This document shows, piece by piece, positions 7,446 to 14,168 of a stretch of 14,168 nt of DNA (positions within the stretch are counted from its first letter, which is position 1; the number at the start of each line of letters is the position of its first letter). The notes below the pieces were generated by a model. That model saw only the letters and a program-made list of their open reading frames with translations, made no database searches and was not told where the DNA came from. Position numbers and translations under genes: made by a program. Source of the DNA: Actinomycetota bacterium (GTDB lineage: Bacteria > Actinomycetota > Humimicrobiia > Hakubellales > JAMDDV01); contig JAMDDV010000044.1 in assembly GCA_023488455.1 (NCBI GenBank), forward strand, positions 1 through 14,168, given 5' to 3'.

Positions 7446-8662
7446 ATTATTCATATTTTCCAAGACAGGAATATGAAAGTAGATATCAAAAAGCATCTCT
7501 GTTGATGGAGAAATATGATATCGATTTTTTATTGATTACAAGTAAAGAAAATCTCAATTATTTTGTGGGATATGATTTTGGGGAGCTTGATATAGATGAT
7601 AAGTATTTTTACTGTTTTGGCATTTTACCTAAGGATATGAACTTGAAACCAACTCTGATTGTTGGAGAAGGCAATGAAGGTACTGCTTCGGCGTCATGGG
7701 TTGAGGATAAGAGATTCTTTGGATATGGGAAGAAACAGTTCATGGGTCTAAATTATATAGAAATATTAACTGAAGTGATAAACGAAAAGGGTTTGGCTAA
7801 ATCCAACTTTGGGTTGGAATTGGGCTTGGGGATGAATCTGCGATATGACATTTTCAAAAATATTTCAGAAAACTTTAAGCAAAGTAAATTTATAGATGCC
7901 GTTCCATTAATATGGGATTTGAGGAAAATAAAATCCAGCTTTGAAGTTGAAATGATAAGAAGGGCATGTGAGATAACTTGTAGCGGATATATTGAAGGAT
8001 TTAAGGCATTAAAAGAAGGCGTGAGCGAGAAATATATTGCATCGGTTATGGGAATGAAAATGTTAAAAGAAGGGGCGGACTGTTTTGGTTCAGGGATAAT
8101 AATGCTTTATTCAGGAAGAGATAGAATAACATGGTGTGACGGCCTGCCAAGCGATTATAAATTAAGAAAAGGTGACCTGTTACAGGTAGATGGAGGTTGC
8201 ACCGTTAGTGGGTATAAATCTGATATATTAAGAATGGCCTGTATAGGAAAACCATCAAGAGAACAAGAAAAGAATTATGAAATTGCAAAAGAAGCAAGCA
8301 TGATGTCAATCCAGTCTGTCGGGGAGGGAGTTAATTGCAGCCAGGTATGGAAAGAAGCTGAAAAGGTATGGATAAAACATGGATATGAGGAGTTCGTTAA
8401 GAATAGGAAGAATGCAAATTGGTGCTCAAACGGTCATGGAGTAGGTCTTGATATACATGAGCCCCCTGCTATAAGTGAAGGAGAAGAAGAAATTTTAAAA
8501 GAAGGTATGGTGATAACCATTGAAGCTTTTAACACACATAATGGGACATGGCCATTAAAGGATGCAGAGTGGTGGTATTTAATCGAAGATATATTACTAG
8601 TCAAGAAAAATGGGTGTGAGGTTTTAAGCAATAAGATGGGAAGTGAGCTGTGGGTTGCATGA
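7442..8662 (+). CDS. M24-family metallopeptidase-fold hydrolase (Xaa-Pro peptidase-like), first tandem copy
   Basis: A 406-residue protein with a creatinase-like N-terminal domain (about residues 1-160) and a C-terminal pita-bread M24 domain. The dinuclear metal ligands of M24 enzymes are all present: Asp250 and Asp261 (QVDGG...SD), His332 (NGHGVG), Glu361 (ITIEAF) and Glu382 (LIEDI), plus His339 (IHEP). It is therefore likely a metal-dependent hydrolase and not a creatinase, which lacks the metal site. The position where Xaa-Pro peptidases and the neighbouring paralogue have a substrate-pocket His is Trp231 here (ITWCDG). M24 relatives include prolidase, aminopeptidase P, ectoine hydrolase DoeA and the DMSP lyase DddP, so the reaction may be other than peptide cleavage. 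It overlaps the dehydrogenase gene by ATGA and is followed by a second M24 gene. Confidence 0.9.
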   Translation: MNYSYFPRQEYESRYQKASLLMEKYDIDFLLITSKENLNYFVGYDFGELDIDDKYFYCFGILPKDMNLKPTLIVGEGNEGTASASWVEDKRFFGYGKKQFMGLNYIEILTEVINEKGLAKSNFGLELGLGMNLRYDIFKNISENFKQSKFIDAVPLIWDLRKIKSSFEVEMIRRACEITCSGYIEGFKALKEGVSEKYIASVMGMKMLKEGADCFGSGIIMLYSGRDRITWCDGLPSDYKLRKGDLLQVDGGCTVSGYKSDILRMACIGKPSREQEKNYEIAKEASMMSIQSVGEGVNCSQVWKEAEKVWIKHGYEEFVKNRKNANWCSNGHGVGLDIHEPPAISEGEEEILKEGMVITIEAFNTHNGTWPLKDAEWWYLIEDILLVKKNGCEVLSNKMGSELWVA

Positions 8663-8716
8663 ATAATTTACAATCTTCTATTCTTGAAGTCCAAGAATGC
8701 AAAGAAGGTGATTTTT

Positions 8717-9913
8717 ATGAGTTATGATTTTTGTGAATTTAAAAAGGAAGAGTTTGAAAGTAGATTAAACAGGCTAAAAGACATGATGGTCAGGGAAGGT
8801 CTGGATGCTGTGATATTAACTGAGGAGGAAAATATAAGGTGGGTCTCGGGTTACTGGGTCTTTGTAGTTTCACAGATTAAATTTATGTCACATGTGGTAA
8901 TTGTACCCAGTTCTGATAGCGAGGAGCCTATATCGTTAATAAATCATGATTCTACAGGGGAAGGATTGTCCTGGATAAAGAAGGTCAGGTATTTTGAGAA
9001 GAAGACAAAACCACCTTATAGGACTGATGAATTCACCGATGTGAGTGGAATTTTAGCGGAAAATCTCAAGGGGTTGAAATTGGACAGGTCCAGGATAGGA
9101 ATGGAACTTGGAAAAGGAATGAGATTAAATCTGGAACAGGTGGTCATAGATGATTTTAGAAATAGCATGCCTCATGCCCAGTTTGTTGATGTTTCCAGCA
9201 GTTTATGGGAATTAAGAAGTATAAAGTCTGCCGCAGAAATAGAAAAATTAAAGAAAGCTTCAAAGATAACTTCTGATAGCATTACAGAGGGATTTAAAAT
9301 CCTAAGAAAGGGGATTACTGAGAGAGAATTAGGTCAATTTTTGGTAAGTTACTGGTTTAATAATGGGGCAACTGGGATAAGCCATGTCGGTGTGGGATTT
9401 GGAGATAATGCAATAAGATTTGCCCACTGTGATCCCAAGGGGTATCCTTTGAAGGAAGGTGAGGTAGTGAAAGTTGATGTTGGTTGTTCTTTTGAGGGTT
9501 ATAAATGTGATATGTATAGAATGGCCTGTCTTGGAGAACCAAAAAAAGAAGAAGCAAGAGTTGCCTCGGTTATTAAGAAAGCAAATCAAGCAGTGATAAG
9601 CGAAATAAAAGAAAATGTAAAATGTTCGGATTTATATAAGATTGCTGCTAAAGTTTTTATAGATGAAGACCTTGAGCATTTAATACCATCAACTTCGATT
9701 GGTCACGGCATTGGGCTTTCAGTTCATGAGCAGCCGATTGTGCATAAAGATAATGATGATGTACTTAAGGCTGGGATGGTATTAACAGTTGAGCCCTGGA
9801 CCTTAAATTATGATGATTGGTCAATGGGAATGAATATTGAGGATGTTGTAGTTGTGATGAAAGATGGTTGTGAAGTACTAACTGATACAGACAGGGATAT
9901 ATTTTTAATATGA
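8717..9913 (+). CDS. M24-family metallopeptidase-fold hydrolase (Xaa-Pro peptidase-like), second tandem copy
   Basis: A paralogue of the preceding gene. I choose ATG at 8717, preceded by AAGGTGAT at good spacing, which gives 398 residues. An in-frame TTG at 8684 would add 11 residues but has no clear ribosome site. The N-terminal creatinase-like domain is followed by the M24 catalytic domain with ligands Asp254, Asp265, His330, Glu359 and Glu375, and His337 in the VHEQP motif. His237 (FAHCDPKG) matches the substrate-pocket His of Xaa-Pro peptidases. All features of an active metallohydrolase are therefore present. It lies 54 nt after the first copy and is probably the last gene of the 2465-9913 series. 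The two copies may act on related substrates or form a heterodimer, since M24B enzymes are commonly dimers (inference). Confidence 0.9.
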   Translation: MSYDFCEFKKEEFESRLNRLKDMMVREGLDAVILTEEENIRWVSGYWVFVVSQIKFMSHVVIVPSSDSEEPISLINHDSTGEGLSWIKKVRYFEKKTKPPYRTDEFTDVSGILAENLKGLKLDRSRIGMELGKGMRLNLEQVVIDDFRNSMPHAQFVDVSSSLWELRSIKSAAEIEKLKKASKITSDSITEGFKILRKGITERELGQFLVSYWFNNGATGISHVGVGFGDNAIRFAHCDPKGYPLKEGEVVKVDVGCSFEGYKCDMYRMACLGEPKKEEARVASVIKKANQAVISEIKENVKCSDLYKIAAKVFIDEDLEHLIPSTSIGHGIGLSVHEQPIVHKDNDDVLKAGMVLTVEPWTLNYDDWSMGMNIEDVVVVMKDGCEVLTDTDRDIFLI

Positions 9914-9938
9914 ATCGTTATGCAGCACAATGCTTATC

Positions 9939-9965
9939 TTGACATTAAATTTTTTTTAATATAAT
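9939..9965 (+). promoter_or_regulatory. Sigma70-type promoter for the LacI-family gene
   Basis: TTGACA at 9939-9944 and TATAAT at 9960-9965 are both perfect consensus hexamers, separated by 15 bases, two fewer than the usual 17. They lie just upstream of the regulator gene and run into the inverted repeat that begins at 9964. Repressor binding there would block initiation. Confidence 0.7.
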
Positions 9966-9991
9966 CTAACCGTTTAGATAAACGGTTAGAT
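9964..9991. promoter_or_regulatory. Perfect 28-bp inverted repeat, probable LacI-family operator pair
   Basis: A 13-base arm (9964-9976, containing TAACCGTTTA), two bases (GA), and a 13-base perfect inverted complement (9979-9991, containing TAAACGGTTA). Each 10-bp block is itself pseudo-palindromic around a central CG, as in LacI-family operators, and the two centres lie 12 bp apart. The site overlaps the -10 hexamer and presumed start point of the promoter before the LacI-type gene, so autoregulation is likely. Confidence 0.75.
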
Positions 9992-10027
9992 GTTTAATCC
10001 TCGGAAATAAAATCCTCAGGAGAGCGA

Positions 10028-11044
10028 ATGGCTACAATAAGGGATGTTGCAGTTAAAGCGAAGACCTCAATTGCGACCGTGTCTGCTGTTATCAATGATT
10101 CCACGTATGTAAGCAAGGATCTAAAAGCAAGAGTAGAGGGAGCGATAAAAGAATTAGATTTTGTGCCAAACGTTCTTGCTGGTTCGTTAAAAAGTAAAAA
10201 ATCTTATCAAATTGGGATCCTGATTTCGGACATAAGAAATATATTTTACGCAGAGTTTTATCGAGGATTTGAAGATGTAGTTAAAAGAAAGAGATATAAC
10301 ATTTTGCTCTGTAATTCAGATAATAATGTTGATATGGGGGAAGAGTATTTCCAGCTACTGGCCCAAAAACGAGTCGATGGTGTTGTTATTACTGTTTCAA
10401 ACACGGAGATGTTAGATGAGACTGTAAATTTCAAGAAATATGGAATCCCCTTAGTACTAATAGATCTTATTCCTAAAGATCCATCCCAGCAAGTTTTTAG
10501 TCATGTGGGAGTAGATGGCTTTGAGGGAGCGAAAATTGCTGTACAGCATCTGATTGATAACGGTTATACAAGAATAGCCGTTGTTTCTCACTATGCACAA
10601 TATAGGGATTTTAAAGAAAGAATAGATGGTTATGTTGCTGCTCTAGAAGAAAACGGAATAAAGATTCACAAAGAGTATATCAAAATGGGTGGTTTTTCTA
10701 ACATTGAGGCGGTTTCACTAACCAGAGAGCTTCTTGACCTCCCGGACCCGCCAGATGCAATTTTTGCTACAAATAACAGGATGATTTTGGGTGTTTTACA
10801 AGAAGTCCAGGATAGGCATATTCGTATTCCGGATGAACTTGCACTTGTAGGGTTTGATGACTTTGAGTGGGCTAAGTATCTCAATCCCCCTCTTACTACT
10901 GTTCAACAACCGGCCTACGAAATTGGAGTGCAAGCAGCGAGAGAGCTTTTCAGATTGATAAGGGGCGGCTCAAACGTAAGAACCAGGATTATTAAACTGC
11001 CGACTAAGCTCATGATCAGGGAATCCTCAATAAGGAAGGATTGA
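10028..11044 (+). CDS. LacI-family transcriptional regulator
   Basis: A 338-residue protein of normal LacI/GalR length. The N-terminal helix-turn-helix spans residues 3-24 (TIRDVAVKAKTSIATVSAV), with an unusual Ala20 where relatives often have Arg in the recognition helix. A hinge segment NVLAGSL follows at about residues 48-54. The rest is the periplasmic-binding-protein-like effector domain with a typical QIGILISDIRNIFYAE start, a FATNNRMILGVL segment and the LALVGFDDFEWA motif. AGGAG is five bases before the ATG. It lies directly downstream of a promoter with a perfect LacI-type inverted repeat and upstream of a CUT1-type ABC importer. It probably represses itself and the importer, and perhaps the catabolic genes, until a sugar-like effector binds (inference). 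Confidence 0.95.
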   Translation: MATIRDVAVKAKTSIATVSAVINDSTYVSKDLKARVEGAIKELDFVPNVLAGSLKSKKSYQIGILISDIRNIFYAEFYRGFEDVVKRKRYNILLCNSDNNVDMGEEYFQLLAQKRVDGVVITVSNTEMLDETVNFKKYGIPLVLIDLIPKDPSQQVFSHVGVDGFEGAKIAVQHLIDNGYTRIAVVSHYAQYRDFKERIDGYVAALEENGIKIHKEYIKMGGFSNIEAVSLTRELLDLPDPPDAIFATNNRMILGVLQEVQDRHIRIPDELALVGFDDFEWAKYLNPPLTTVQQPAYEIGVQAARELFRLIRGGSNVRTRIIKLPTKLMIRESSIRKD

Positions 11045-11068
11045 GGCATTAGATTTTGGTAAGATAAC

Positions 11069-11097
11069 TTTACAACTATTATTGAATAGGTTAAAAT
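11069..11097 (+). promoter_or_regulatory. Sigma70-type promoter for the ABC importer genes
   Basis: TTTACA at 11069-11074 and TAAAAT at 11092-11097 are separated by the optimal 17 bases. They lie about 90 nt before the binding-protein start, leaving a roughly 80-nt leader. No copy of the 9964-9991 operator was found next to it. Confidence 0.55.
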
Positions 11098-11125
11098 GAC
11101 TAAAAAATTTACTCAATATTTTTGA

Positions 11126-11137
11126 AAAGGAGGTGAT
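11126..11137 (+). promoter_or_regulatory. Full-length anti-Shine-Dalgarno match in the leader, upstream of the actual start
   Basis: AAAGGAGGTGAT is complementary over 12 bases to the usual 3' end of bacterial 16S rRNA. It lies about 50 nt upstream of the binding-protein ATG, which has its own GGGGG site at 11177-11181. It overlaps an ATG at 11136 that opens a 9-codon frame (MRKTFSALN, stop at 11163-11165). The spacing to that ATG is too short for normal initiation. It may act as a ribosome standby or mRNA-stabilising site (inference). Confidence 0.45.
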
Positions 11138-11185
11138 GAGAAAAACATTTTCTGCTTTGAATTAGATTAAAGAAAAGGGGGAATT

Positions 11186-12622
11186 ATGAAGGTAAGTAAA
11201 AAAATCATGATGTTTATCGCTTTGCTGGCAACTCTTATGTTCGTTGCAGGAACTGCTCTTACTTCATGTCAGCCAGCGCCACCACCAGCAACTGAGACTG
11301 CCGCTCCAGAAACTGAAGCAGCAGAAACTGAAGCAGCTGAAGAAACAGCTGCAGCAGCAGAAAAGACATTCTGGCAGATGATAAATGATGGAGATCTTAA
11401 ATTTGAAGGTGTGACTCTCAACTTCCTCTATCAGGGTGGGGTTGGATACGACAAATACATGGAAGCAACTGCAAAAGAATTTGAAGAGCTAACCGGTGCA
11501 AAAGTTGTTCTTGATCCTACTCCATGGGAAGCACAGATGCCGAAGATCGTTAATGATGTACAGACTGGGGCAAATCAATACGATCTATTTGAAGGCGATA
11601 TTGAGTTTCAGTACACACTGAAAGACCAAATGATTCCAATCAATGATTATATTGAAAAATATAATGTTGACATCGAAGGTTTCTTTGATGGTGTGTACAA
11701 GTATGGCGAGTGGCTTGGTCAAGGTATCAGATATGGTCTACCAATAGGTACAGGTATCTCTTCAGTGGCAATTAATACTGAAATTTTTGATGCAGCAGGA
11801 GTTAAGTATCCATTTGCTACCTGGGATGATTTCTATGCAGGGCTTGAGAAGTTAACTGATAAAAGTAAAGGCATCTATGGGATTACGTTCTCAGGTGTGA
11901 ATGCTCAACTTGTAAAGATGTACCTTTCCAGGTTATGGGGCCAGGAGGTGGACGTGTACAACAAAAACTGGTTGCCGCAGGTGAATACTCCAGGAGGAAT
12001 AAAAGCTGCTCAAATGATGGTCGATTTGATGAAGTACGCACCTCCAGGTGTTCTTGGTTGGGATGTTGCTGACGCCGCGCCAATATTTCTTGAGGGGAAA
12101 GCCGCAATCTATGAGAACTGGCTTTTTGCTATAGCTGGGCTTGCGGATGATCCTGAACAGTCAAAAATAGCTGGCAAATGGACCCTTATACCAGCTGCGG
12201 GCGGTGGCCCAACCGGTAACTGGGTTGAGCACAACGTTGATATTCTTAAGAGTAGCGAGAACCCGGAAGCTGCGTTCGCATACCTTGCATATATCACTTC
12301 AACTGAAAGGATAATGGATTACTTTAAGAATCCTGTTGAAGGAATGGTGTGGGATCCGGCGAGAACTCAAGTCTGGACTGAGCTTTTAATTCCGGCAACA
12401 CCACAACTTCAGGGTCAGTTTGATGCACTACAGGCTGGAATACCTATCACCCCAGGTTTGCCGCAGTGGCTCGAGGCTTTCATGGCGATAGGTGATAACA
12501 ATGGTACCGCTATGGCCGGAACAGCTACTCCCGAAGAAGCCATGGAAAACCTATTCAACGATTTGAATACCATAATTCAATCGAATTTGCCTGGTTTTGA
12601 ATATCCAGCAGCATTTGAGTAG
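11186..12622 (+). CDS. ABC transporter extracellular solute-binding lipoprotein (family 1, sugar-type)
   Basis: A 478-residue family 1 solute-binding protein. It begins with a lipoprotein signal peptide: a basic n-region, a hydrophobic core, and lipobox LTSC with the lipidated Cys at residue 28. A low-complexity linker rich in Pro, Thr, Glu and Ala follows at about residues 29-60 and tethers the domain to the membrane. The mature part has the expected elements: a beta strand leading to FEELTGAKVVLDPTPWE, a YDLFEGDIEFQY segment, a substrate-site-like YGLPIGTGISSVAINTEIF motif, FLEGKAAIYENW, and a C-terminal helical end. The preferred start has GGGGG four bases upstream. It is followed by two permease genes, making a CUT1-type importer. 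The ligand is probably a carbohydrate or a carbohydrate-like compound, but this subfamily also binds polyols, glycerol phosphates and other small molecules. Confidence 0.93.
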   Translation: MKVSKKIMMFIALLATLMFVAGTALTSCQPAPPPATETAAPETEAAETEAAEETAAAAEKTFWQMINDGDLKFEGVTLNFLYQGGVGYDKYMEATAKEFEELTGAKVVLDPTPWEAQMPKIVNDVQTGANQYDLFEGDIEFQYTLKDQMIPINDYIEKYNVDIEGFFDGVYKYGEWLGQGIRYGLPIGTGISSVAINTEIFDAAGVKYPFATWDDFYAGLEKLTDKSKGIYGITFSGVNAQLVKMYLSRLWGQEVDVYNKNWLPQVNTPGGIKAAQMMVDLMKYAPPGVLGWDVADAAPIFLEGKAAIYENWLFAIAGLADDPEQSKIAGKWTLIPAAGGGPTGNWVEHNVDILKSSENPEAAFAYLAYITSTERIMDYFKNPVEGMVWDPARTQVWTELLIPATPQLQGQFDALQAGIPITPGLPQWLEAFMAIGDNNGTAMAGTATPEEAMENLFNDLNTIIQSNLPGFEYPAAFE

Positions 12623-12650
12623 AATTGGTAGAGTTCTAAGTATTTAGTTT

Positions 12651-12690
12651 ATTTCTTCCCGCTGGTAGTAAAAAGCCAGCGGGAAGAAAT
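12651..12690 (+). repeat. Perfect 15-bp intercistronic hairpin
   Basis: ATTTCTTCCCGCTGG (12651-12665), a 10-base loop, and its exact inverted complement at 12676-12690. The stem is GC-rich near the loop. No T-run follows, so it is more likely an RNA-stabilising or attenuating element than a full intrinsic terminator. Such hairpins after binding-protein genes commonly keep their mRNA more abundant than that of the permeases (established for malE-malF-type operons; inference here). Confidence 0.75.
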
Positions 12691-12692
12691 GT

Positions 12693-12709
12693 ATTAGCAC
12701 TATGCTAAT
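12693..12709. repeat. 17-bp palindrome before permease gene
   Basis: ATTAGCA, CTA, TGCTAAT: seven-base perfect inverted arms starting three bases after the larger hairpin and ending 31 bases before the permease ATG. It may be a second small hairpin or a protein-binding site. Confidence 0.4.
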
Positions 12710-12740
12710 TTGATAGGTGGGTAATCGAAAGGACGCAATC

Positions 12741-13655
12741 ATGTCGAAGGTTGATGATATAAAGCTTCGGACGCTTACTATTAATTATTCGCGAGAGAGA
12801 ATGATATTGTGGCTTTTCATTTCTCCAGCGTTAGCATTTATCATATTTGCTAATGTCTATCCGATTTTTTATGCTCTTTATATGAGTTTTTTTAAATACA
12901 ATATGCTTGTGCCTGGTTCAAAACCTACATTTATCGGTTTACAAAATTACATAATAGCCGTCTTTGATCCAAAAGTTATAGATAGTTTTACGCGAACTCT
13001 TTTTTATGTAGGTGGTTGTTTGATAATTGAATTTATAATTGGTATGGGATTGGCATTATTAATCACTTCAAATGTGCGTGGAATGGCATCAATTAGGGGG
13101 ATCTTCCTTGTGCCCTTAATGATGACACCGGTGGTAGCTGGAACCCTTTGGCGGACACTTTACAATTCATTATATGGTCCCATTAATTGGTTCCTGAGTT
13201 TATTTGGAGCTCCCGTAATAGAATTTTTGGGAGATGCAAAGACAGCTTTACCATCGATAATGGGAGTGGAGATATGGCAACAGACCCCAGTTGTTATTTT
13301 TATTCTCGCTGCTGGTATCCAATCCCTTCCTGTTGAAATATACAAAGCGGCAGCAGTTGATGGAGCAAGCAAATGGCAAATATTCACAAGGATAACATTA
13401 CCACTTCTTAAACCTGTATTTTTCGTGACATTACTTTTAAGGGTCATGGATCTCTTTAAGGTCTTTGATACGGTATACGTAATGACATATGGTGGGCCCG
13501 GTAAGGCAACTGAGCTGATATCAATGTTCATATATAAGGCGGGTTTAAAATATTTTGATATCGGGAAAGCAGCAGCAATGTCATGGATGTTTCTTGTAAT
13601 AATCTTCGTTATATCTCTTCCTTTCTTGAGAAGAATTCAAAGGACTGAAGCGTAA
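12741..13655 (+). CDS. ABC transporter permease, MalF/UgpA-like (CUT1 type)
   Basis: A 304-residue inner-membrane permease with about six membrane spans. It opens with a basic cytoplasmic tail followed by LWLFISPALAFIIFANVYP. The cytoplasmic EAA loop that docks the ATPase is at residues 199-221: EIYKAAAVDGASKWQ followed by FTRITLP, including the DGA core. The C-terminal part has the FDTVYVMTYGGPG motif usual in MalF/UgpA proteins. ATG at 12741 is preferred because AAAGGA lies seven bases upstream; an in-frame GTG at 12717 would add eight residues but has no good ribosome site. It lies 118 nt after the binding-protein gene, with a hairpin between them. Confidence 0.93.
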   Translation: MSKVDDIKLRTLTINYSRERMILWLFISPALAFIIFANVYPIFYALYMSFFKYNMLVPGSKPTFIGLQNYIIAVFDPKVIDSFTRTLFYVGGCLIIEFIIGMGLALLITSNVRGMASIRGIFLVPLMMTPVVAGTLWRTLYNSLYGPINWFLSLFGAPVIEFLGDAKTALPSIMGVEIWQQTPVVIFILAAGIQSLPVEIYKAAAVDGASKWQIFTRITLPLLKPVFFVTLLLRVMDLFKVFDTVYVMTYGGPGKATELISMFIYKAGLKYFDIGKAAAMSWMFLVIIFVISLPFLRRIQRTEA

Positions 13656-13692
13656 TGATCTTAACAATGTCTTCTTTGATGGGATGTGAAAA

Positions 13693-14168
13693 ATGAACAG
13701 GACCTATTATAGATTTCGCAGGATTTTTGGGAGGATACTTTTTTATTTCTTCACTTTTATTATTATTCTGATAACAATTTTTCCATTTTATTGGCTTGTC
13801 ACGACCTCTTTCAAGCTTGAGGGTGATTTCCAAACGCGCCCTCCACAGTTTGTGCCCCTGCGTCCGACTCTTAATAATTATATAGGTATTTTTAGACAGG
13901 AAGGATTAGCAAAAAATTTCAGGAATACGGCAATAATATCAATCTCAACAACAGTTCTTTCCGTTTTATTTGGTTCACTTGCTGCATTTGCTTTGGCAAA
14001 GACATATATATCACAAACAATTAGAAGCGCAATGTTGATATGGGTATTAATTGTAAGAATTTTCCCGCCTATAGTTACAGCGCTGCCGTACTTTATGATA
14101 ATAACAAGACTCAAACTATATGATACTCACATATCACTTATAATTACCTATGTAAGTTATTCTCTGCC
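13693..14168 (+). CDS. ABC transporter permease, MalG/UgpE-like (CUT1 type), 3' end cut by window edge
   Basis: Opens with ATG at 13693 and stays open to the last base, giving 158 complete codons of a protein that is usually about 280 residues. After a basic N-terminus comes the first span with IFPFYWLVTTSFK, the standard start of MalG-type permeases. Then come an external segment with LNNYIGIF, a span SLAAFALAKTY, and VRIFPPIVTALPYFMIITRLKLYDT, which matches the conserved MalG segment before the EAA loop. The EAA loop lies beyond the window. It starts 37 nt after the MalF-like gene and completes the heterodimeric membrane part. No ATPase gene is visible; it may lie downstream or be a shared MsmK-type subunit elsewhere. 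Confidence 0.9.
   Translation, partial: MNRTYYRFRRIFGRILFYFFTFIIILITIFPFYWLVTTSFKLEGDFQTRPPQFVPLRPTLNNYIGIFRQEGLAKNFRNTAIISISTTVLSVLFGSLAAFALAKTYISQTIRSAMLIWVLIVRIFPPIVTALPYFMIITRLKLYDTHISLIITYVSYSL

Noticed and set aside
7442..8662. Creatinase (creatine amidinohydrolase)
   Set aside because: Creatinase lacks the dinuclear metal ligands, whereas this protein keeps all five.
11136..11165. Nine-codon leader peptide gene
   Set aside because: The strong ribosome site overlaps its ATG, leaving spacing too short for normal initiation, and the peptide has no telling codon run. It is kept only as part of a finding.
12651..12690. Intrinsic terminator after the binding-protein gene
   Set aside because: The hairpin is perfect, but no T-run follows it and permease genes of the same importer continue downstream, so full termination is unlikely.
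13160..13531. Reverse-strand open frame of 123 codons
   Set aside because: It is fully antisense to the MalF-like permease, including its conserved EAA loop, and has no recognisable features.

Overview
The window is an AT-rich, gene-dense piece of a bacterial chromosome. It looks like a catabolic and transport locus from an anaerobe. Hints of that lifestyle are an MttB-superfamily corrinoid-type methyltransferase, a second methyltransferase of the MtaA/CmuA (URO-D) type, and no oxygen-dependent enzyme. The strong Shine-Dalgarno sites, the sigma70-like promoters and the lipoprotein binding protein with a Glu/Thr/Ala-rich linker fit a low-GC bacterium. Such linkers are common in, for example, Atribacterota-like and Firmicutes-like lineages, but this placement is an inference. 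No rRNA, tRNA, CRISPR array, insertion sequence or att-like repeat was seen, and no gene-free stretch exceeds 300 bases.

Layout. (1) Positions 1-2330, minus strand: an MttB-like methyltransferase gene followed 33 nt later by an MFS transporter gene that runs off the left edge. (2) Positions 2331-2464: a divergent control region with a near-perfect 29-bp palindrome. (3) Positions 2465-9913, plus strand: seven closely packed genes that could form one operon. In order they encode a small probable alpha/beta-barrel protein, the URO-D/MtaA-like methyltransferase, an EamA-type exporter or importer, an FGGY sugar/polyol kinase, an MDR zinc-type dehydrogenase, and two tandem M24 metallopeptidase-fold hydrolases. 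(4) Positions 9914-10027: a promoter with consensus hexamers overlapped by a perfect 28-bp inverted repeat made of two LacI-type half-operators. (5) Positions 10028-14168, plus strand: a LacI-family regulator, then a CUT1-type ABC importer consisting of a lipoprotein binding protein, a MalF-like permease and a MalG-like permease cut by the right edge. A perfect 15-bp hairpin separates the binding-protein and first permease genes.

How the genes may work together (inference). The ABC importer brings in an oligosaccharide-like or conjugated small molecule under LacI control. M24 hydrolases cut an amide or imide-type bond, and the dehydrogenase and FGGY kinase feed a polyol or sugar moiety into central metabolism. 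The MttB-like and MtaA-like proteins handle a methyl group, probably from a quaternary amine or other methylated group, using a corrinoid protein that is not in this window. This combination of sugar-type import, sugar/polyol enzymes, paired M24 hydrolases and corrinoid methyl transfer is the most interesting aspect of the window. It suggests use of a methylated or betaine-like compound, perhaps linked to a sugar or polyol, but the substrate cannot be read from sequence alone.
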